Source: Polyangium spumosum (lineage in GTDB: Bacteria; Myxococcota_A; Polyangia; Polyangiales; Polyangiaceae). Taken from it: 64,000 nt of DNA. A model generated the notes under the pieces. It had not been told where the DNA came from. It did no database searches and saw only the letters and a list, made by a program, of their open reading frames with translations. Location: positions 558,001 to 622,000 of the forward strand of contig NZ_WJIE01000005.1 in NCBI RefSeq assembly GCF_009649845.1, in the 5' to 3' direction. Of this stretch, positions 34,495 through 46,977 are shown piece after piece. Made by a program: the position numbers and the translations under genes. Positions within the stretch are counted from its first letter, which is position 1. The number at the start of each line of letters is the position of its first letter.

Positions 34495-35280
34495 ATGAAC
34501 CTCGATCTGACGACGATCTCCCCCAGCGGCCGTGAACGTTACCTCCGCATCGGCCGCACGTACGGGTCCGGCGATACGCTGAAGCAGGCGAACAAGACCC
34601 TCAAGGCCCTCGAATCCCACGCCGCCCCGCTCGAGACCGGCGGGTTCTCGGTCGACGACGGCGTGCTGCTCGAGGCCGCGCGGAATGCATTGATCGACGC
34701 CGGCGTGGGCCGGGACGAGGCCGCCGGGAAAAAGCGGTCGACGATCCTGGCGTTTCGCGCCGCGACCACGGACGCGAAGGCCACCCGCGCCCGCGCGCGT
34801 GTGGTCCTCACCGCCGCCCACCGCGTGCTGGAGGACGGCGGGGACGAGGTCGCCGCGCGGGCGGCGCAGACGGCGCTCGACCGCACGAGTGTATTGCCCG
34901 ACGACGCGGAGCAGCTCGCGACGCAGCTCGATTCGCTCCGGACGACGCTGGGCGACGCGGCCATCGTCGCGGTCACCGGTTCGCGCGGAGGGCCGATGGT
35001 GCTGGAATCACTCGTGTCGGCCGCCGCCGCGCTCCGCGCCGCCGCGGAGGAGCGAGAGACGACGGGCACGCAGCTCTCCACCGAGCAGATGGACGTCATC
35101 GACGGGATCATCGTGACCCTGTGCCGCGCGGCGAGGAACGCCGCGCGCCTGACCGCGACCTCGCAATCGCAGCCGGCGCTCCTCAAGGCATTCGCGCTCA
35201 CCCACATCGCCCCCGCGAGCCGCGCCGAGGAAGAGGCCGAGAGCCCGGCCGAAGCCGAGCCCGAAGCCTCCCCCGCCTGA
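34495..35280 (+). CDS. Hypothetical helical protein
   Basis: 261 residues, cytoplasmic by sequence, with no signal or membrane helix and no recognised family. It is rich in Ala, Arg, Glu and Leu with long predicted helices (KQANKTLKALESHA, LEAARNALIDAGVGRDEAA, TRARARVVLTAAHRVLED, MVLESLVSAAAALRAAAEER, DGIIVTLCRAARNAARL). It ends in a Glu/Ala/Pro-rich tail (AEEEAESPAEAEPEASPA). An AGGA ribosome-binding site precedes the ATG, and the repeat array ends about 45 bp upstream. Helical bundle proteins of this size often act as adaptors, but no function can be assigned. It converges on a 40-residue ORF with a 1-bp gap. Confidence 0.7.
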   Translation: MNLDLTTISPSGRERYLRIGRTYGSGDTLKQANKTLKALESHAAPLETGGFSVDDGVLLEAARNALIDAGVGRDEAAGKKRSTILAFRAATTDAKATRARARVVLTAAHRVLEDGGDEVAARAAQTALDRTSVLPDDAEQLATQLDSLRTTLGDAAIVAVTGSRGGPMVLESLVSAAAALRAAAEERETTGTQLSTEQMDVIDGIIVTLCRAARNAARLTATSQSQPALLKAFALTHIAPASRAEEEAESPAEAEPEASPA

Positions 35281-35281
35281 T

Positions 35282-35404
35282 TCAAGAAAATCGCAGCTCC
35301 ATGACCCGCCGAGGGTCGTCCTCGCCGAAATCATGCGGCTCGTCGCAAGGGGCGCCGATCACGTAGCCGTCGCGCAGCTCGTCCTTGCGCGGGGCGCGGA
35401 CCAT
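35282..35404 (-). CDS. 40-residue ORF coupled to the isochorismatase gene (predicted)
   Basis: Small ORF starting 4 bases after the isochorismatase TAA, on the same strand (MVRAPRKDELRDGYVIGA...). It is acidic in the second half (PHDFGEDDPRRVMEL) with a single Cys. Its stop falls 1 bp from the stop of the convergent upstream-strand gene, matching the tight packing seen at other junctions. No homology recognised. Position, coupling and ordinary codon use are the only support. Confidence 0.5.
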   Translation of the reverse strand: MVRAPRKDELRDGYVIGAPCDEPHDFGEDDPRRVMELRFS

Positions 35405-35408
35405 GGCC

Positions 35409-35906
35409 TTACCCGAGCACCTGCTTCAGCGCCCCGTACGAGATGACCTCGCCGATCCGCTCCACGAAGGGGATGTTCTCCGCCACGCCGCTCGCCAGCG
35501 AGCCACGCAGGACGATCGGGAGGAAATCGTGGTCCTTCGCGCCGCGATAGGTGGAGAGCACGCAATACTCGGCGCAGAAGCCGGTGACGATCACCGTGTC
35601 CACGCCGAGCTCGCGCAGGTGCCCCGCGAGCTTCGTCTTGTTGAAGGCATTCCCGTACGTCTTGTGAATACGCAGATCCGAGGGCAGGATCTTCAGGCTC
35701 TCGGGGATCTCGAAGCCCGGCGCGCCCGGGACCACGCCGTCCTCTTCGTCCACGTCCTGCACACAGATGACCGGCAGGCCACGCGCGCGGAACAGGTCAA
35801 TGGCGGCATTGATGTACTCGATCGCATTCTCCAGGGAACGCGCCGTCTCCGGGCTTTGCTCGAAGAACTGCTTCTGCACGTCGATCACCAGCAGGGCCGG
35901 CTTCAT
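35409..35906 (-). CDS. Isochorismatase-like cysteine hydrolase
   Basis: 165-residue member of the isochorismatase/nicotinamidase superfamily. The catalytic triad is Asp9 (LLVIDVQ), Lys82 (HKTYGNAF) and Cys115 (GFCAEYCVLST), with the usual cis-peptide region just before the Cys. Substrate cannot be read from the sequence; nicotinamidase-like amide hydrolysis is typical of this size class, and nadA is about 2.3 kb away. It is divergent from the UbiB-like gene across 183 bp and is followed by a short coupled ORF. Confidence 0.88.
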   Translation of the reverse strand: MKPALLVIDVQKQFFEQSPETARSLENAIEYINAAIDLFRARGLPVICVQDVDEEDGVVPGAPGFEIPESLKILPSDLRIHKTYGNAFNKTKLAGHLRELGVDTVIVTGFCAEYCVLSTYRGAKDHDFLPIVLRGSLASGVAENIPFVERIGEVISYGALKQVLG

Positions 35907-36089
35907 GAGAGCTCCTCGTGGCAGGCCGATGCGCGCCCGCTCACGGGCGTGACGGTACCGCAGAGCGGCGAGCGTCGTCTACAGCACGATTTCCGCGGGA
36001 CGAGCGGCCATGTCCCTTGACGATGCTGGTCGACCGGGCCCAAGTAACGGCTGCGGCACGGCCCGGAAGCGCCGCGCCCCCGCCCCCGC

Positions 36090-37484
36090 ATGGCCGACGA
36101 CAAACCCAAGGACAAACCGCCGACCTCGCGCCTCGGCCGGCTCGCGCGCCTCGCGAGCCTCGCGCCCCGCGCCTCGGCCTTCGCGATCGAAGGCGCCAAG
36201 CGCGCGCTCGGGAAGGGCCCGCGCAGCGAGGACGAGGAGGCCGCGGCGAAGGAACGTATGGCCGTCGAGGTCAAGAAGACCGCCGAGGCCATGCTGAAGA
36301 CGCTCGGCGAGATGAAGGGCCTGCCCCTGAAGCTCGGCCAGATGGCGAGTTACATCGACGGGCTCGCGCCGCCCGGCCACGAGGACAAATTCCAGGCCGC
36401 GCTGAAGAAGCTGCAGGACAAGGCCCCGCCCCTCTCGGCGGAGTCGGCCGCGCAGATGATCAAGGCCGAGCTCGGCGCGCCCCCCGAGGAGGTCTTCGAG
36501 AAGTGGGAGGCCATGCCCTTCGCCGCCGCGAGCATCGGTCAGGTGCACCGCGCCGTCACGAAGAGCGGCGAGCCCGTGGCCGTGAAGGTGCAGTACCCGG
36601 GCATCGACAAGGCCATCGAGAACGACCTGAAGAGCATCTCGATGCTCGAGGCGATGATCAAGCCGCTCTCGCGCAAGCTGAACGCGGCGCAGACGCTCGA
36701 CGAGATCCGCGCCGTCTTCATGGCCGAGCTCGACTACGGGCGCGAAGCCGAGATGGCCGACCTCTTCCGCCGCCTGAACACGGACGATCCGGACATCCTG
36801 ATCTCCGAGGTCCACCACTCGTTGACGACGCGGCGCGTGCTCACGACGAGCTTCGCCGAGGGCGTCGGCTACGCCGAGTTCTGCGAGAAGGGCAGCCAGG
36901 CGGCGCGGAACCGCGCGGGCGAGGCGATCTGGCGGTTCACGTTCCGATCGATGTTGCGGTACGGGGCGCTCTACGCCGACCCGCATCCGGGCAACTACCG
37001 CTTCCTGCCCGACGGCCGCGTGCACTTCCTGGATTTTGGCTGCGTGAAGATGCTGCCGCCCGACCTCGTGGACGGCATGAAGCGGTACATGCGCGCGGCG
37101 CTCGACAACGACTGGGTCGAGTTCGATCGCGCGTGTATCGAGGTGCTCGGTTACGACCCGAACGACGAGAGCTGGGACCTCTACCGCAGCTACACGATGG
37201 AGCTCATGATGCCGCTCACGACGAAGGGCACGTGGGTCTGCTCGCGCGAAAAATCCCGCGAGACCGTGCAGTTCCTGGCGCGAGGCATCAAGAGCCTGGC
37301 CTTCAAGGAGGGCGAGGCGATCCCGAACATCCCGCACGTGCCGAAGATGCCGCAGGACTTCACGTTCGTGAACCGCCTGCAATGGGGCCTCGCCTCCGTG
37401 ATGGCCGGGCTCGGCACGGAGGCGTCGTTCCGCACGATCAGCGAGCCGTGGATCCGCGACGGCGTTCATCCGATTCCCGCCTGA
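36090..37484 (+). CDS. ABC1/UbiB/AarF family atypical kinase-like protein
   Basis: 464 residues with the hallmark sequences of the ABC1 family: KxGQ motif in PLKLGQMASYIDGLAPP, FAAASIGQVHRA replacing the kinase glycine loop, VAVKVQYPGI with the lysine, ADPHPGNYRF in the catalytic loop, and HFLDFGCVKML in place of DFG. Members act as ATPases or kinases tied to isoprenoid and ubiquinone biology in bacteria and mitochondria. The N-terminal extension is short and basic with no clear membrane helix. selD follows after 16 bp on the same strand, so the pair may be co-transcribed. Confidence 0.9.
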   Translation: MADDKPKDKPPTSRLGRLARLASLAPRASAFAIEGAKRALGKGPRSEDEEAAAKERMAVEVKKTAEAMLKTLGEMKGLPLKLGQMASYIDGLAPPGHEDKFQAALKKLQDKAPPLSAESAAQMIKAELGAPPEEVFEKWEAMPFAAASIGQVHRAVTKSGEPVAVKVQYPGIDKAIENDLKSISMLEAMIKPLSRKLNAAQTLDEIRAVFMAELDYGREAEMADLFRRLNTDDPDILISEVHHSLTTRRVLTTSFAEGVGYAEFCEKGSQAARNRAGEAIWRFTFRSMLRYGALYADPHPGNYRFLPDGRVHFLDFGCVKMLPPDLVDGMKRYMRAALDNDWVEFDRACIEVLGYDPNDESWDLYRSYTMELMMPLTTKGTWVCSREKSRETVQFLARGIKSLAFKEGEAIPNIPHVPKMPQDFTFVNRLQWGLASVMAGLGTEASFRTISEPWIRDGVHPIPA

Positions 37485-37500
37485 ACCGAGAAGCAGAACC

Positions 37501-38550
37501 ATGAGCGTACGACTCACCCAGGTCGCCAAGCGCGCGGGCTGCGCGGCGAAGCACCCGCCCGGTTACCTCTTCCCGCTGCTCCGAGGCCTGCCCCCGATCC
37601 GCGATCCGAACGTGCTGATCGGGACGAACACCGCGGACGACGCGGCCGTCTACCGGCTCTCGGCCGACACGGCGCTCGTCCTGACGACGGACTTCTTCAC
37701 GCCGGTCGTCGACGATCCGTACGACTTCGGCGCCGTCGCCGCGACGAACGCGCTCAGCGACGTGTACGCGATGGGCGGCCGACCGCTGACGGCGCTGAAC
37801 CTCGTGGGGTTCCCCGACGACACGCTCGACGCCTCGATCCTCGCCGAGATCCTGCGCGGCGGGGCCGAGAAGGCCCACGAGGCGGGCATCGATCTCGTTG
37901 GAGGTCATACGATCAAGACGGATGAGCCGATCTACGGGCTCGCCGTGACGGGGCTGGTGCACCCCGATCGGGTGGTGTCGAACGCGGGAGGTCGTCCGGG
38001 GGATCTGCTGGTGCTGACGAAGCCGCTCGGGATCGGGATCCTGACGACGGCGGCGAAGCAAAACAAGGACACGCGCGCGGCGATCGGGGAGGCGATCCGG
38101 CTGATGTCGACGCTGAACCGCGGGGCGTGCGAGGCGATGACGGCGGTGGGCGCAAACGCGGCGACGGACGTGACGGGCTTCGGGCTGCTCGGGCATCTCC
38201 GGAACGTCGTCGCCGCGAGCAAGTGCGGCGCGACGGTGTGGCTCGACGAGGTGCCGGTCGTGGAAGAAGCGTGGGCCTACGTGAAGGAAGGCATCGCGCC
38301 CGGCGGGACCCACGCGAACTTCCGGTTCCTCGCCGACCACGTGACGTACGAGGACGGGATCGACAAGAGCGCGCAGCTCGTGCTGAGCGACGCGCAGACC
38401 TCGGGCGGGCTGCTCATCGCGGTGGAGCCTTCCCGCGTGGATGCGCTCGTCGCCGAGCTCGAGACACGCGGCACGCCGGCGCGGGCGATCGTGGGCAGGC
38501 TCGACGAGGGGCCGGCCGGGAAGATCCGCGTGACCGCGCGGCGAAGCTAG
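37501..38550 (+). CDS. selD: Selenide, water dikinase SelD
   Basis: Makes selenophosphate from selenide and ATP, the selenium donor for selenoprotein and selenouridine synthesis. 349 residues. The N-terminal active site reads RAGCAAKHPPG, keeping the catalytic Cys and the Lys three positions on. There is no UGA at the Cys position, so the enzyme is not itself a selenoprotein here. Nucleotide and metal residues are seen in TADDAAVYRL, LTTDFFTPVVDDPYDFG, NALSDVYAMGG and LVGGHTIKTDEP. selA, selB and selC are not in the window. The TAG stop is shared as CTAG with the convergent propeller gene. Confidence 0.93.
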   Translation: MSVRLTQVAKRAGCAAKHPPGYLFPLLRGLPPIRDPNVLIGTNTADDAAVYRLSADTALVLTTDFFTPVVDDPYDFGAVAATNALSDVYAMGGRPLTALNLVGFPDDTLDASILAEILRGGAEKAHEAGIDLVGGHTIKTDEPIYGLAVTGLVHPDRVVSNAGGRPGDLLVLTKPLGIGILTTAAKQNKDTRAAIGEAIRLMSTLNRGACEAMTAVGANAATDVTGFGLLGHLRNVVAASKCGATVWLDEVPVVEEAWAYVKEGIAPGGTHANFRFLADHVTYEDGIDKSAQLVLSDAQTSGGLLIAVEPSRVDALVAELETRGTPARAIVGRLDEGPAGKIRVTARRS

Positions 38551-40037
38551 GGCGAGAGCGCGAAGACGAACCCGTCGGTGCCGTTCATGCTGCTGTTCGT
38601 CAGCGTCTCGCCGGACGAGAGCGGCAAGTCACGCTCGAACCAGCCTCCGACGAGGACCTGATCCTTGCTGTCACAGAGGACCGTGGTCGCGCCCTGCCAC
38701 TCGTCCCCGCCGAAGCCCTTGCCCCACAGGACACGGCCCTCGGCGTCGAGCTTCAGGACGAACACGTCGCTCGGGCCCGAGCCGCTCTGCGCGCTGATGA
38801 TCGCGTCCTCGCCGTAAAACTCGAGCGCGCCCCGGAACTCGCCGCCGACGACGACGTCGCCGCTCGGAGAGACGGTGATCGACCTGCCGACCTGGTGGCC
38901 GACCGAGCCAAAGCGCTGGCTCCAGAGGTGTTTGCCCGCGCCGTCGAGCGCGAGCACGAAGAGGTCGGAGCCGCCGCGGCCCTCGAGCAAGGTGCCGCCG
39001 CCGAGGTCGAGGCCGACCTGGAAATCACCCGTCACGTAGATCTCTTCGCCAGGCCCGATCGCCACGCCGTGCGCCGCCTGATCGTCGGCCGGGCCAAACG
39101 TCTTGCCGAAGACGCAGGTGCCGTCGGGCGCGAGCCGCGCGACGAACGCGTCGGTGCCGCCATACGTCGGGAGCGCGCACCCCGAGAACGTCAGCGTGCC
39201 GGACAAGGTCCCCGTGAGGACGATGTCGCCGCTCGGCATCACCGCCACCGCCACGCTCGGGTTCCTCCAGTCTTCGCTCCCCGCTCGGCCGACGCGCTGG
39301 TGCCAGAGGTGCTGGCCCCCAGGGTCGAGCTTGAGGACGAAGATGTCGGTGCCGGCGCTCGGCGCGGTGACGACGCCATCGCCGAAGTCGACGTTCCCCT
39401 TCGCGACGCCGACCACGATCACGTTGCCGTCCGGATCGAAGGCGACGTCGGTCGCGTACTGCACGTCCGCGTCCCCGGCCCGATACGCCCACTGGCCCAG
39501 GCCGCTCGCGTCGAGCTTCACGACGTACGCGTCGATCAAGCCGCCGACCACGGGCGAGGTCTTGCCGTCGACGTCGAGCGCGCCGTCCCAGCCGCCCGCG
39601 AGCGCGACGTTGCCGACCTTGTCGACGGCCACCGTCGTCCGGAACTGCTCGGCAGAATCGCCGAAGTGCTTCGCCCACACCGCGTTGCCCTCGACGACGG
39701 ACATCTTCACGAGGGCGATGTCACGCGACCCCTTGGTCAAGAGCGGTGACCCCGCGACGTTCGGGAGCTCGAGCGCATTGTCGAAATCCACGACGGAGAA
39801 GAGGTAGCCCTCGTCGCGCACGACGGCGAGGTCGCGGACGAGCTGCGTCGAGTCGACGGCCACCTGGCCGAAGCCCTGTTTCCACACGAGATCGCCGCCG
39901 GGCTCGGGGCCGCCGCCGCTCGTGACGTCGGGGATCCTCGTGCCCGGCTGGGCGTCCTCGGCCGCGCAGCCGAGCGCGCCGATCGTCACGAGCCCGAGGG
40001 AAACCACGAGGAGCGCTCCGCGATGCGTGACGGCCAT
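38547..40037 (-). CDS. Propeller lipoprotein with SBBP-like repeats
   Basis: 496 residues: signal with possible lipobox GALGC, short linker, then about eight similar blade units. Each unit has a core like VAFDPDGNVIVVGVAKGNVDFGDG or ITVSPSGDVVVGGEFRGALEFYG followed by SDVFVLKLDAEGRVLWGKGFGG. This is the SBBP/beta-propeller repeat common in deltaproteobacterial surface proteins. It is the last gene of the kinase / TPR-PEGA / propeller operon; its ATG overlaps the upstream stop by 1 base (TGATG), so translation is coupled. Ligand unknown. Confidence 0.85.
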   Translation of the reverse strand: MAVTHRGALLVVSLGLVTIGALGCAAEDAQPGTRIPDVTSGGGPEPGGDLVWKQGFGQVAVDSTQLVRDLAVVRDEGYLFSVVDFDNALELPNVAGSPLLTKGSRDIALVKMSVVEGNAVWAKHFGDSAEQFRTTVAVDKVGNVALAGGWDGALDVDGKTSPVVGGLIDAYVVKLDASGLGQWAYRAGDADVQYATDVAFDPDGNVIVVGVAKGNVDFGDGVVTAPSAGTDIFVLKLDPGGQHLWHQRVGRAGSEDWRNPSVAVAVMPSGDIVLTGTLSGTLTFSGCALPTYGGTDAFVARLAPDGTCVFGKTFGPADDQAAHGVAIGPGEEIYVTGDFQVGLDLGGGTLLEGRGGSDLFVLALDGAGKHLWSQRFGSVGHQVGRSITVSPSGDVVVGGEFRGALEFYGEDAIISAQSGSGPSDVFVLKLDAEGRVLWGKGFGGDEWQGATTVLCDSKDQVLVGGWFERDLPLSSGETLTNSSMNGTDGFVFALSP

Positions 40038-41015
40038 CAGAAACGACCTCCGATCCCCGCCCCCGCGCCGTCGGGCCCGACCCACGGCCACGTCGTGACG
40101 TACGCCGTGCGCGCCACGGCCGTCTTCGGCGCCGTGACGAAACCAACGACGGCCGCGCCGAGCGCGGCCACGCCCCCGATGCCGAGCCCGATGAAGAGGG
40201 CGTTGTCGCGGTTCTTGCGCGTGTTGTCCTCCCCGGGGTCGTAGTACTCGAGCGGCGGGCAGCCCGTCGTGACGTCGCCGTCGCAGATGCCGACCTGCTT
40301 GCCCTCGACGTACGCCTGGTCGATCCGGAACACCGCCGCGCCCGCGAGGAGCGCGATGCCCGCGCCGCCGGCCGCCCACGCCCAGACCGGGATACGCCGC
40401 GCCGGGGCCTCCGTGTCGGTCCGGAGCTTGATCGAGACGTCGACGACCTTGCCCTCGGGCACCTCCACGGCCGTCGTGAAGGGCTGGTAGCCGGGCGCGT
40501 CGGCGCTGATCGACTGCGGGCCGAGATCGACGGGGATGACCGTGCCGAGCATGGCGACGGGCACGTCCTTGCCGTTGTGCGTGACGCGCAGGCCCGGAGG
40601 CGCGCCGCCGCCGATCGTGATCTTGATACGCGGCAGGCGCGGCTCGATCTTCGTGAGCCCCTTCTGCGCCACGTCCTCGAGCGCGCGCTTGCGCTCCTGC
40701 CCTTGCGTCTCGCGGTTGAGCACGAGCGCGCGCTGGTAGGCCGACCACGCGAGCGCGAGCTTGCCGTCCTGCTCGTAACAACGCGCGAGGTTGAGCAACG
40801 TGCTCGCCGCGGGGTAGAGGATCATGCTCGCCTCGAACTTGGCGCAGCCCTCTTTCCAGTCGCCACGATCGATCAGATCCCGGCCCGCCTGAAAGAGCGC
40901 CGCCGCCGCGGGATCGGGCACCGACGCGCTCTGCGCCTGCGCGGCCCTCGGCGGCGCGAGGACGAGCGTCGCCCCGAGGCACGCGACGAGCAAGGTTCCG
41001 AGAGGAGCGCGTGGC

Positions 41016-41038
<23 letters not shown>
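40037..41038 (-). CDS. Secreted TPR and PEGA-domain protein
   Basis: 333 residues: signal peptide (LLVACLGATLVLAPPRAAQAQ), a TPR-like helical region (AALFQAGRDLIDRGDWKEGCAKFEAS, LNLARCYEQDGKLALAWSAYQRAL), a PEGA-type beta domain (LRVTHNGKDVPVAMLG, then PVDLGPQSISADAPGY), and two hydrophobic helices at the end (VWAWAAGGAGIALLAGAAVF, ALFIGLGIGGVAALGAAVVG). It starts inside the upstream kinase gene (23-bp overlap) and ends at the next start, so the three genes are coupled. It may be the envelope sensor or target associated with the kinase (inference). Confidence 0.85.
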
Positions 41039-42557
<1,519 letters not shown>

Positions 42558-42628
42558 GGGATCTTTCTTCTAAGCGCGCGGCGAAACGCTTTCAATAGCC
42601 GCGCCGCGCCGCCCGGCTCCTCTCCTGA

Positions 42629-44970
<2,342 letters not shown>

Positions 44971-45020
44971 GGTCCGAGCCTTACGCTGGTTATTTCTTCG
45001 TTGGCAAGGACGGACGAAGC

Positions 45021-45049
45021 TTGACCAGCCGGCCGCCTTTTGCCATCTT
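45021..45049 (+). promoter_or_regulatory. Possible promoter of the tRNA-Ser pair
   Basis: TTGACC at 45021-45026, 17 bp, then CATCTT (3 of 6 matches to the -10 consensus). The predicted start site would fall within a base or so of the tRNA 5-prime end, so this placement is tentative. Confidence 0.3.
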
Positions 45050-45056
45050 CCGCCGC

Positions 45057-45143
45057 GGAGAGGTGACCGAGAGGCCGAAGGTGCCTGATTCGAAATCAGG
45101 TGTACCCTCACGGGTACCGCGGGTTCGAATCCCGCTCTCTCCG
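45057..45143 (+). tRNA. tRNA-Ser (CGA)
   Basis: 87-nt type II tRNA with a long variable arm. The acceptor stem is GGAGAGG paired at the 3-prime end with one G-T wobble, then discriminator G. The D arm is GTGACCGAGAGG type, the anticodon stem CCTGA/TCAGG encloses TTCGAAA (anticodon CGA, codon UCG), and the T arm contains GGGTTCGAATCCC. CCA is not encoded. First of two Ser tRNAs. Confidence 0.93.
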
Positions 45144-45213
45144 CACAGACCAGCGTGACCATGAAAGCGCGTCGACGGCTCCCAGCCCTCGGCGCGCTTC
45201 CATGAAAGCGCCT

Positions 45214-45304
<91 letters not shown>

Positions 45305-45313
45305 CTGAAACAG

Positions 45314-45341
45314 AAAGGGTCTGCCACCGGGCAGGCCCTTT
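45314..45341 (+). terminator. Terminator hairpin after the tRNA-Ser pair
   Basis: 12-bp stem (AAAGGGTCTGCC pairing with GGCAGGCCCTTT, one G-T pair) with a 4-base loop, 15 bp past the second tRNA and followed by CCTGCTTTGT. It is the probable end of the tRNA transcript. Confidence 0.65.
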
Positions 45342-45480
45342 CCTGCTTTGTGGGTCCCGCGGTCGTTTGAGGGCGGCTTGCGCGACGACGCGGCCCCTTT
45401 TACACACGCGAGAGGTGGGCCGCCCACGTGAGGACGGGTGGATCACGAACGATCCGATGCGGTTTTGACCTCGTCGATCC

Positions 45481-45509
45481 TTGACAGACCGCGACTGCGC
45501 CTGTAGAAG
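45481..45509 (+). promoter_or_regulatory. Sigma-70-type promoter of rplM-rpsI
   Basis: Perfect -35 TTGACA (45481-45486), 17-bp spacer, -10 TAGAAG (45504-45509, 4 of 6 matches), 43 bp before the rplM start. It is the clearest housekeeping promoter seen in the window. Confidence 0.7.
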
Positions 45510-45552
45510 TTGCGCCCCTTTCAGCAAGCCGGTGTCCCTCGGAGTCCGAGCG

Positions 45553-45996
45553 ATGAATCCTGTCCCCAAGTCGTACAGCGCCAAGCCTGCGCAAGCGCAC
45601 GCAGATCGTAAGTGGTGGGTGATCGATGCGGAGGGTAAGACCCTCGGCCGCCTCGCCTCGCAAGTCGCGACCATCCTGCGTGGCAAGAACAAGCCCACGT
45701 TCACGCCCCACGTCGATACGGGGGATTTCGTGATCATCGTGAACGCCCAGAAGGTGGTGCTCACGGGGCGCAAGCTGGAGCAGAAGCAGTACGTCCGGCA
45801 CAGCGGTGAACCGGGAGGTTTCCGGACCGAGGCGTACGGTCACCTGCTCGAGCGCAAGCCCGAGCTGCCGATCGTCAAGGCGGTCAAGGGCATGCTCCCG
45901 AAGAACATCCTCGGTCGCGAGCTCATCACGAAGCTCAAGGTGTACGCCGGACCGGATCATCCCCATGCGGCGCAGAAGCCGCAGCCCCTTGCGTGA
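45553..45996 (+). CDS. rplM: 50S ribosomal protein L13 (uL13)
   Basis: 147 residues matching the L13 family: [68 protein letters not shown], and [19 protein letters not shown] at the end. The ATG at 45553 is fixed by GGAG at normal spacing. A sigma-70-like promoter lies 43 bp upstream. rpsI follows after 14 bp, the standard L13-S9 operon. Confidence 0.98.
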   Translation: MNPVPKSYSAKPAQAHADRKWWVIDAEGKTLGRLASQVATILRGKNKPTFTPHVDTGDFVIIVNAQKVVLTGRKLEQKQYVRHSGEPGGFRTEAYGHLLERKPELPIVKAVKGMLPKNILGRELITKLKVYAGPDHPHAAQKPQPLA

Positions 45997-46010
45997 ACTG
46001 AGGCCGATCC

Positions 46011-46406
46011 ATGCCCGAGAACAATCGCATCTACGCAACCGGTAAGCGCAAGACGGCCGTCGCGCGCGTGTGGATCTCGCCGGGCTCCGGCAAGATCTCG
46101 GTGAACGCTCGCGGCGCGAACGACTACTTCGTGCGCGAGACCAACCAGATGATCATGCGCCAGTCGCTCGAGCTCCTCGAGCTCGTCGACCAGTACGACG
46201 TGCAGGCCACGGTGGCCGGCGGCGGACACAGCGCCCAGGCCGAGGCCATGCGCCACGGCATCGCGCGCGCCCTCTGCCTCGCCGACCCCGAGCGCCGCGC
46301 TTCGCTGAAGCGCGCGGGCTTCTTGACGCGCGACGCGCGCAAGAAGGAGCGCAAGAAGTACGGTCAGCCGGGCGCCCGCAAGCGCTTCCAGTACTCGAAG
46401 CGCTGA
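46011..46406 (+). CDS. rpsI: 30S ribosomal protein S9 (uS9)
   Basis: 131 residues: [25 protein letters not shown] at the N-terminus, [28 protein letters not shown], and the invariant C-terminal [11 protein letters not shown] whose end contacts P-site tRNA. Second gene of the L13-S9 operon. A terminator hairpin with a T run follows 22 bp after the stop. Confidence 0.98.
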   Translation: MPENNRIYATGKRKTAVARVWISPGSGKISVNARGANDYFVRETNQMIMRQSLELLELVDQYDVQATVAGGGHSAQAEAMRHGIARALCLADPERRASLKRAGFLTRDARKKERKKYGQPGARKRFQYSKR

Positions 46407-46428
46407 TCGCTCCAAGCTCGATCTCCAG

Positions 46429-46476
46429 AAGCCCCTCTCCGCCTTCACGGGAAGGACAGGGGCTTTTGGTGTTTTG
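46429..46476 (+). terminator. Rho-independent terminator of rplM-rpsI
   Basis: Interrupted GC stem (AAGCCCCT... with ...AGGGGCTT, inner arms CCTT/AAGG around CACGGG) followed by TTTTGGTGTTTT. It is well placed after rpsI and forms one of the few conventional terminators in the window. Confidence 0.75.
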
Positions 46477-46488
46477 TCCCCCGCCCGA

Positions 46489-46977
46489 TCAGCGCGCCTT
46501 CGCTTCGAGCTCCGCGCGCTGCCCGTCGAGCCAGGCCCGACCGCTCGTCTCGTCGTCGAAGTACCCGAGCCTCAACTCGGTCCGGGTGATCGCGCGTATC
46601 GCGCGCATGACGAGGTCCGTGAGCACCCGCGCGTACCGGCTGCCGCCACACACGGCGAGCGCCCGGAACGGCGTCCCCTGCGCGGGCTCCGTGGACGCCT
46701 TGCGCGCGTCCATGGTCGAGCCCTTCTGTCGAGAGATGTCGATGAGGACGAGCAGGTAGGGTTTGCCCGCGTTCCACTGCCCCTCGGCCGCGCGTAGCGC
46801 CCGGAGCTGTGCCCCGTCCACGACCCCACCGAGGCGGTAGATCACGAGGTCGGGCTCCTCCACCTCGAGGAGACACTCACCCGCCCGCGCGATCTGCACT
46901 GGCTTCGCCGATTCCTTGCTGTTCAAACGATCCCCCGCGGCCTGCTCAATGCGCCTCGGCGTCCTCGTCCGGATCAT
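46489..46977 (-). CDS. STAS/SpoIIAA-like domain protein (predicted)
   Basis: Up to 162 residues. A core strand-helix pattern (DLVIYRLGGVVDGAQLRALR, PYLLVLIDISRQKG, SRYARVLTDLVMRAI, ELRLGYFDDETSGRAWLDGQ) matches the SpoIIAA-like/STAS fold. A conserved-looking Ser/Thr near STMDARKAS may be the phospho-acceptor, as in anti-anti-sigma factors. A start at the ATG at 46977 overlaps the M23 peptidase end by 32 bp; an in-frame TTG at 46926 with GGGGGA upstream is an equally good start. It converges on rpsI across 82 bp containing the terminator. Confidence 0.65.
   Translation of the reverse strand: MIRTRTPRRIEQAAGDRLNSKESAKPVQIARAGECLLEVEEPDLVIYRLGGVVDGAQLRALRAAEGQWNAGKPYLLVLIDISRQKGSTMDARKASTEPAQGTPFRALAVCGGSRYARVLTDLVMRAIRAITRTELRLGYFDDETSGRAWLDGQRAELEAKAR

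Noticed and set aside
34074-34496. Minus-strand 140-codon frame with Cys at every seventh residue
   Set aside because: The pattern follows from the 21-bp repeat, which gives a heptad in all frames. Codon use does not favour this frame and there is no ribosome-binding site.
38127-39749. 540-codon plus-strand frame over the propeller gene
   Set aside because: Charged, Arg-rich antisense frame without family features. The minus-strand gene has signal peptide, repeats and operon overlaps.
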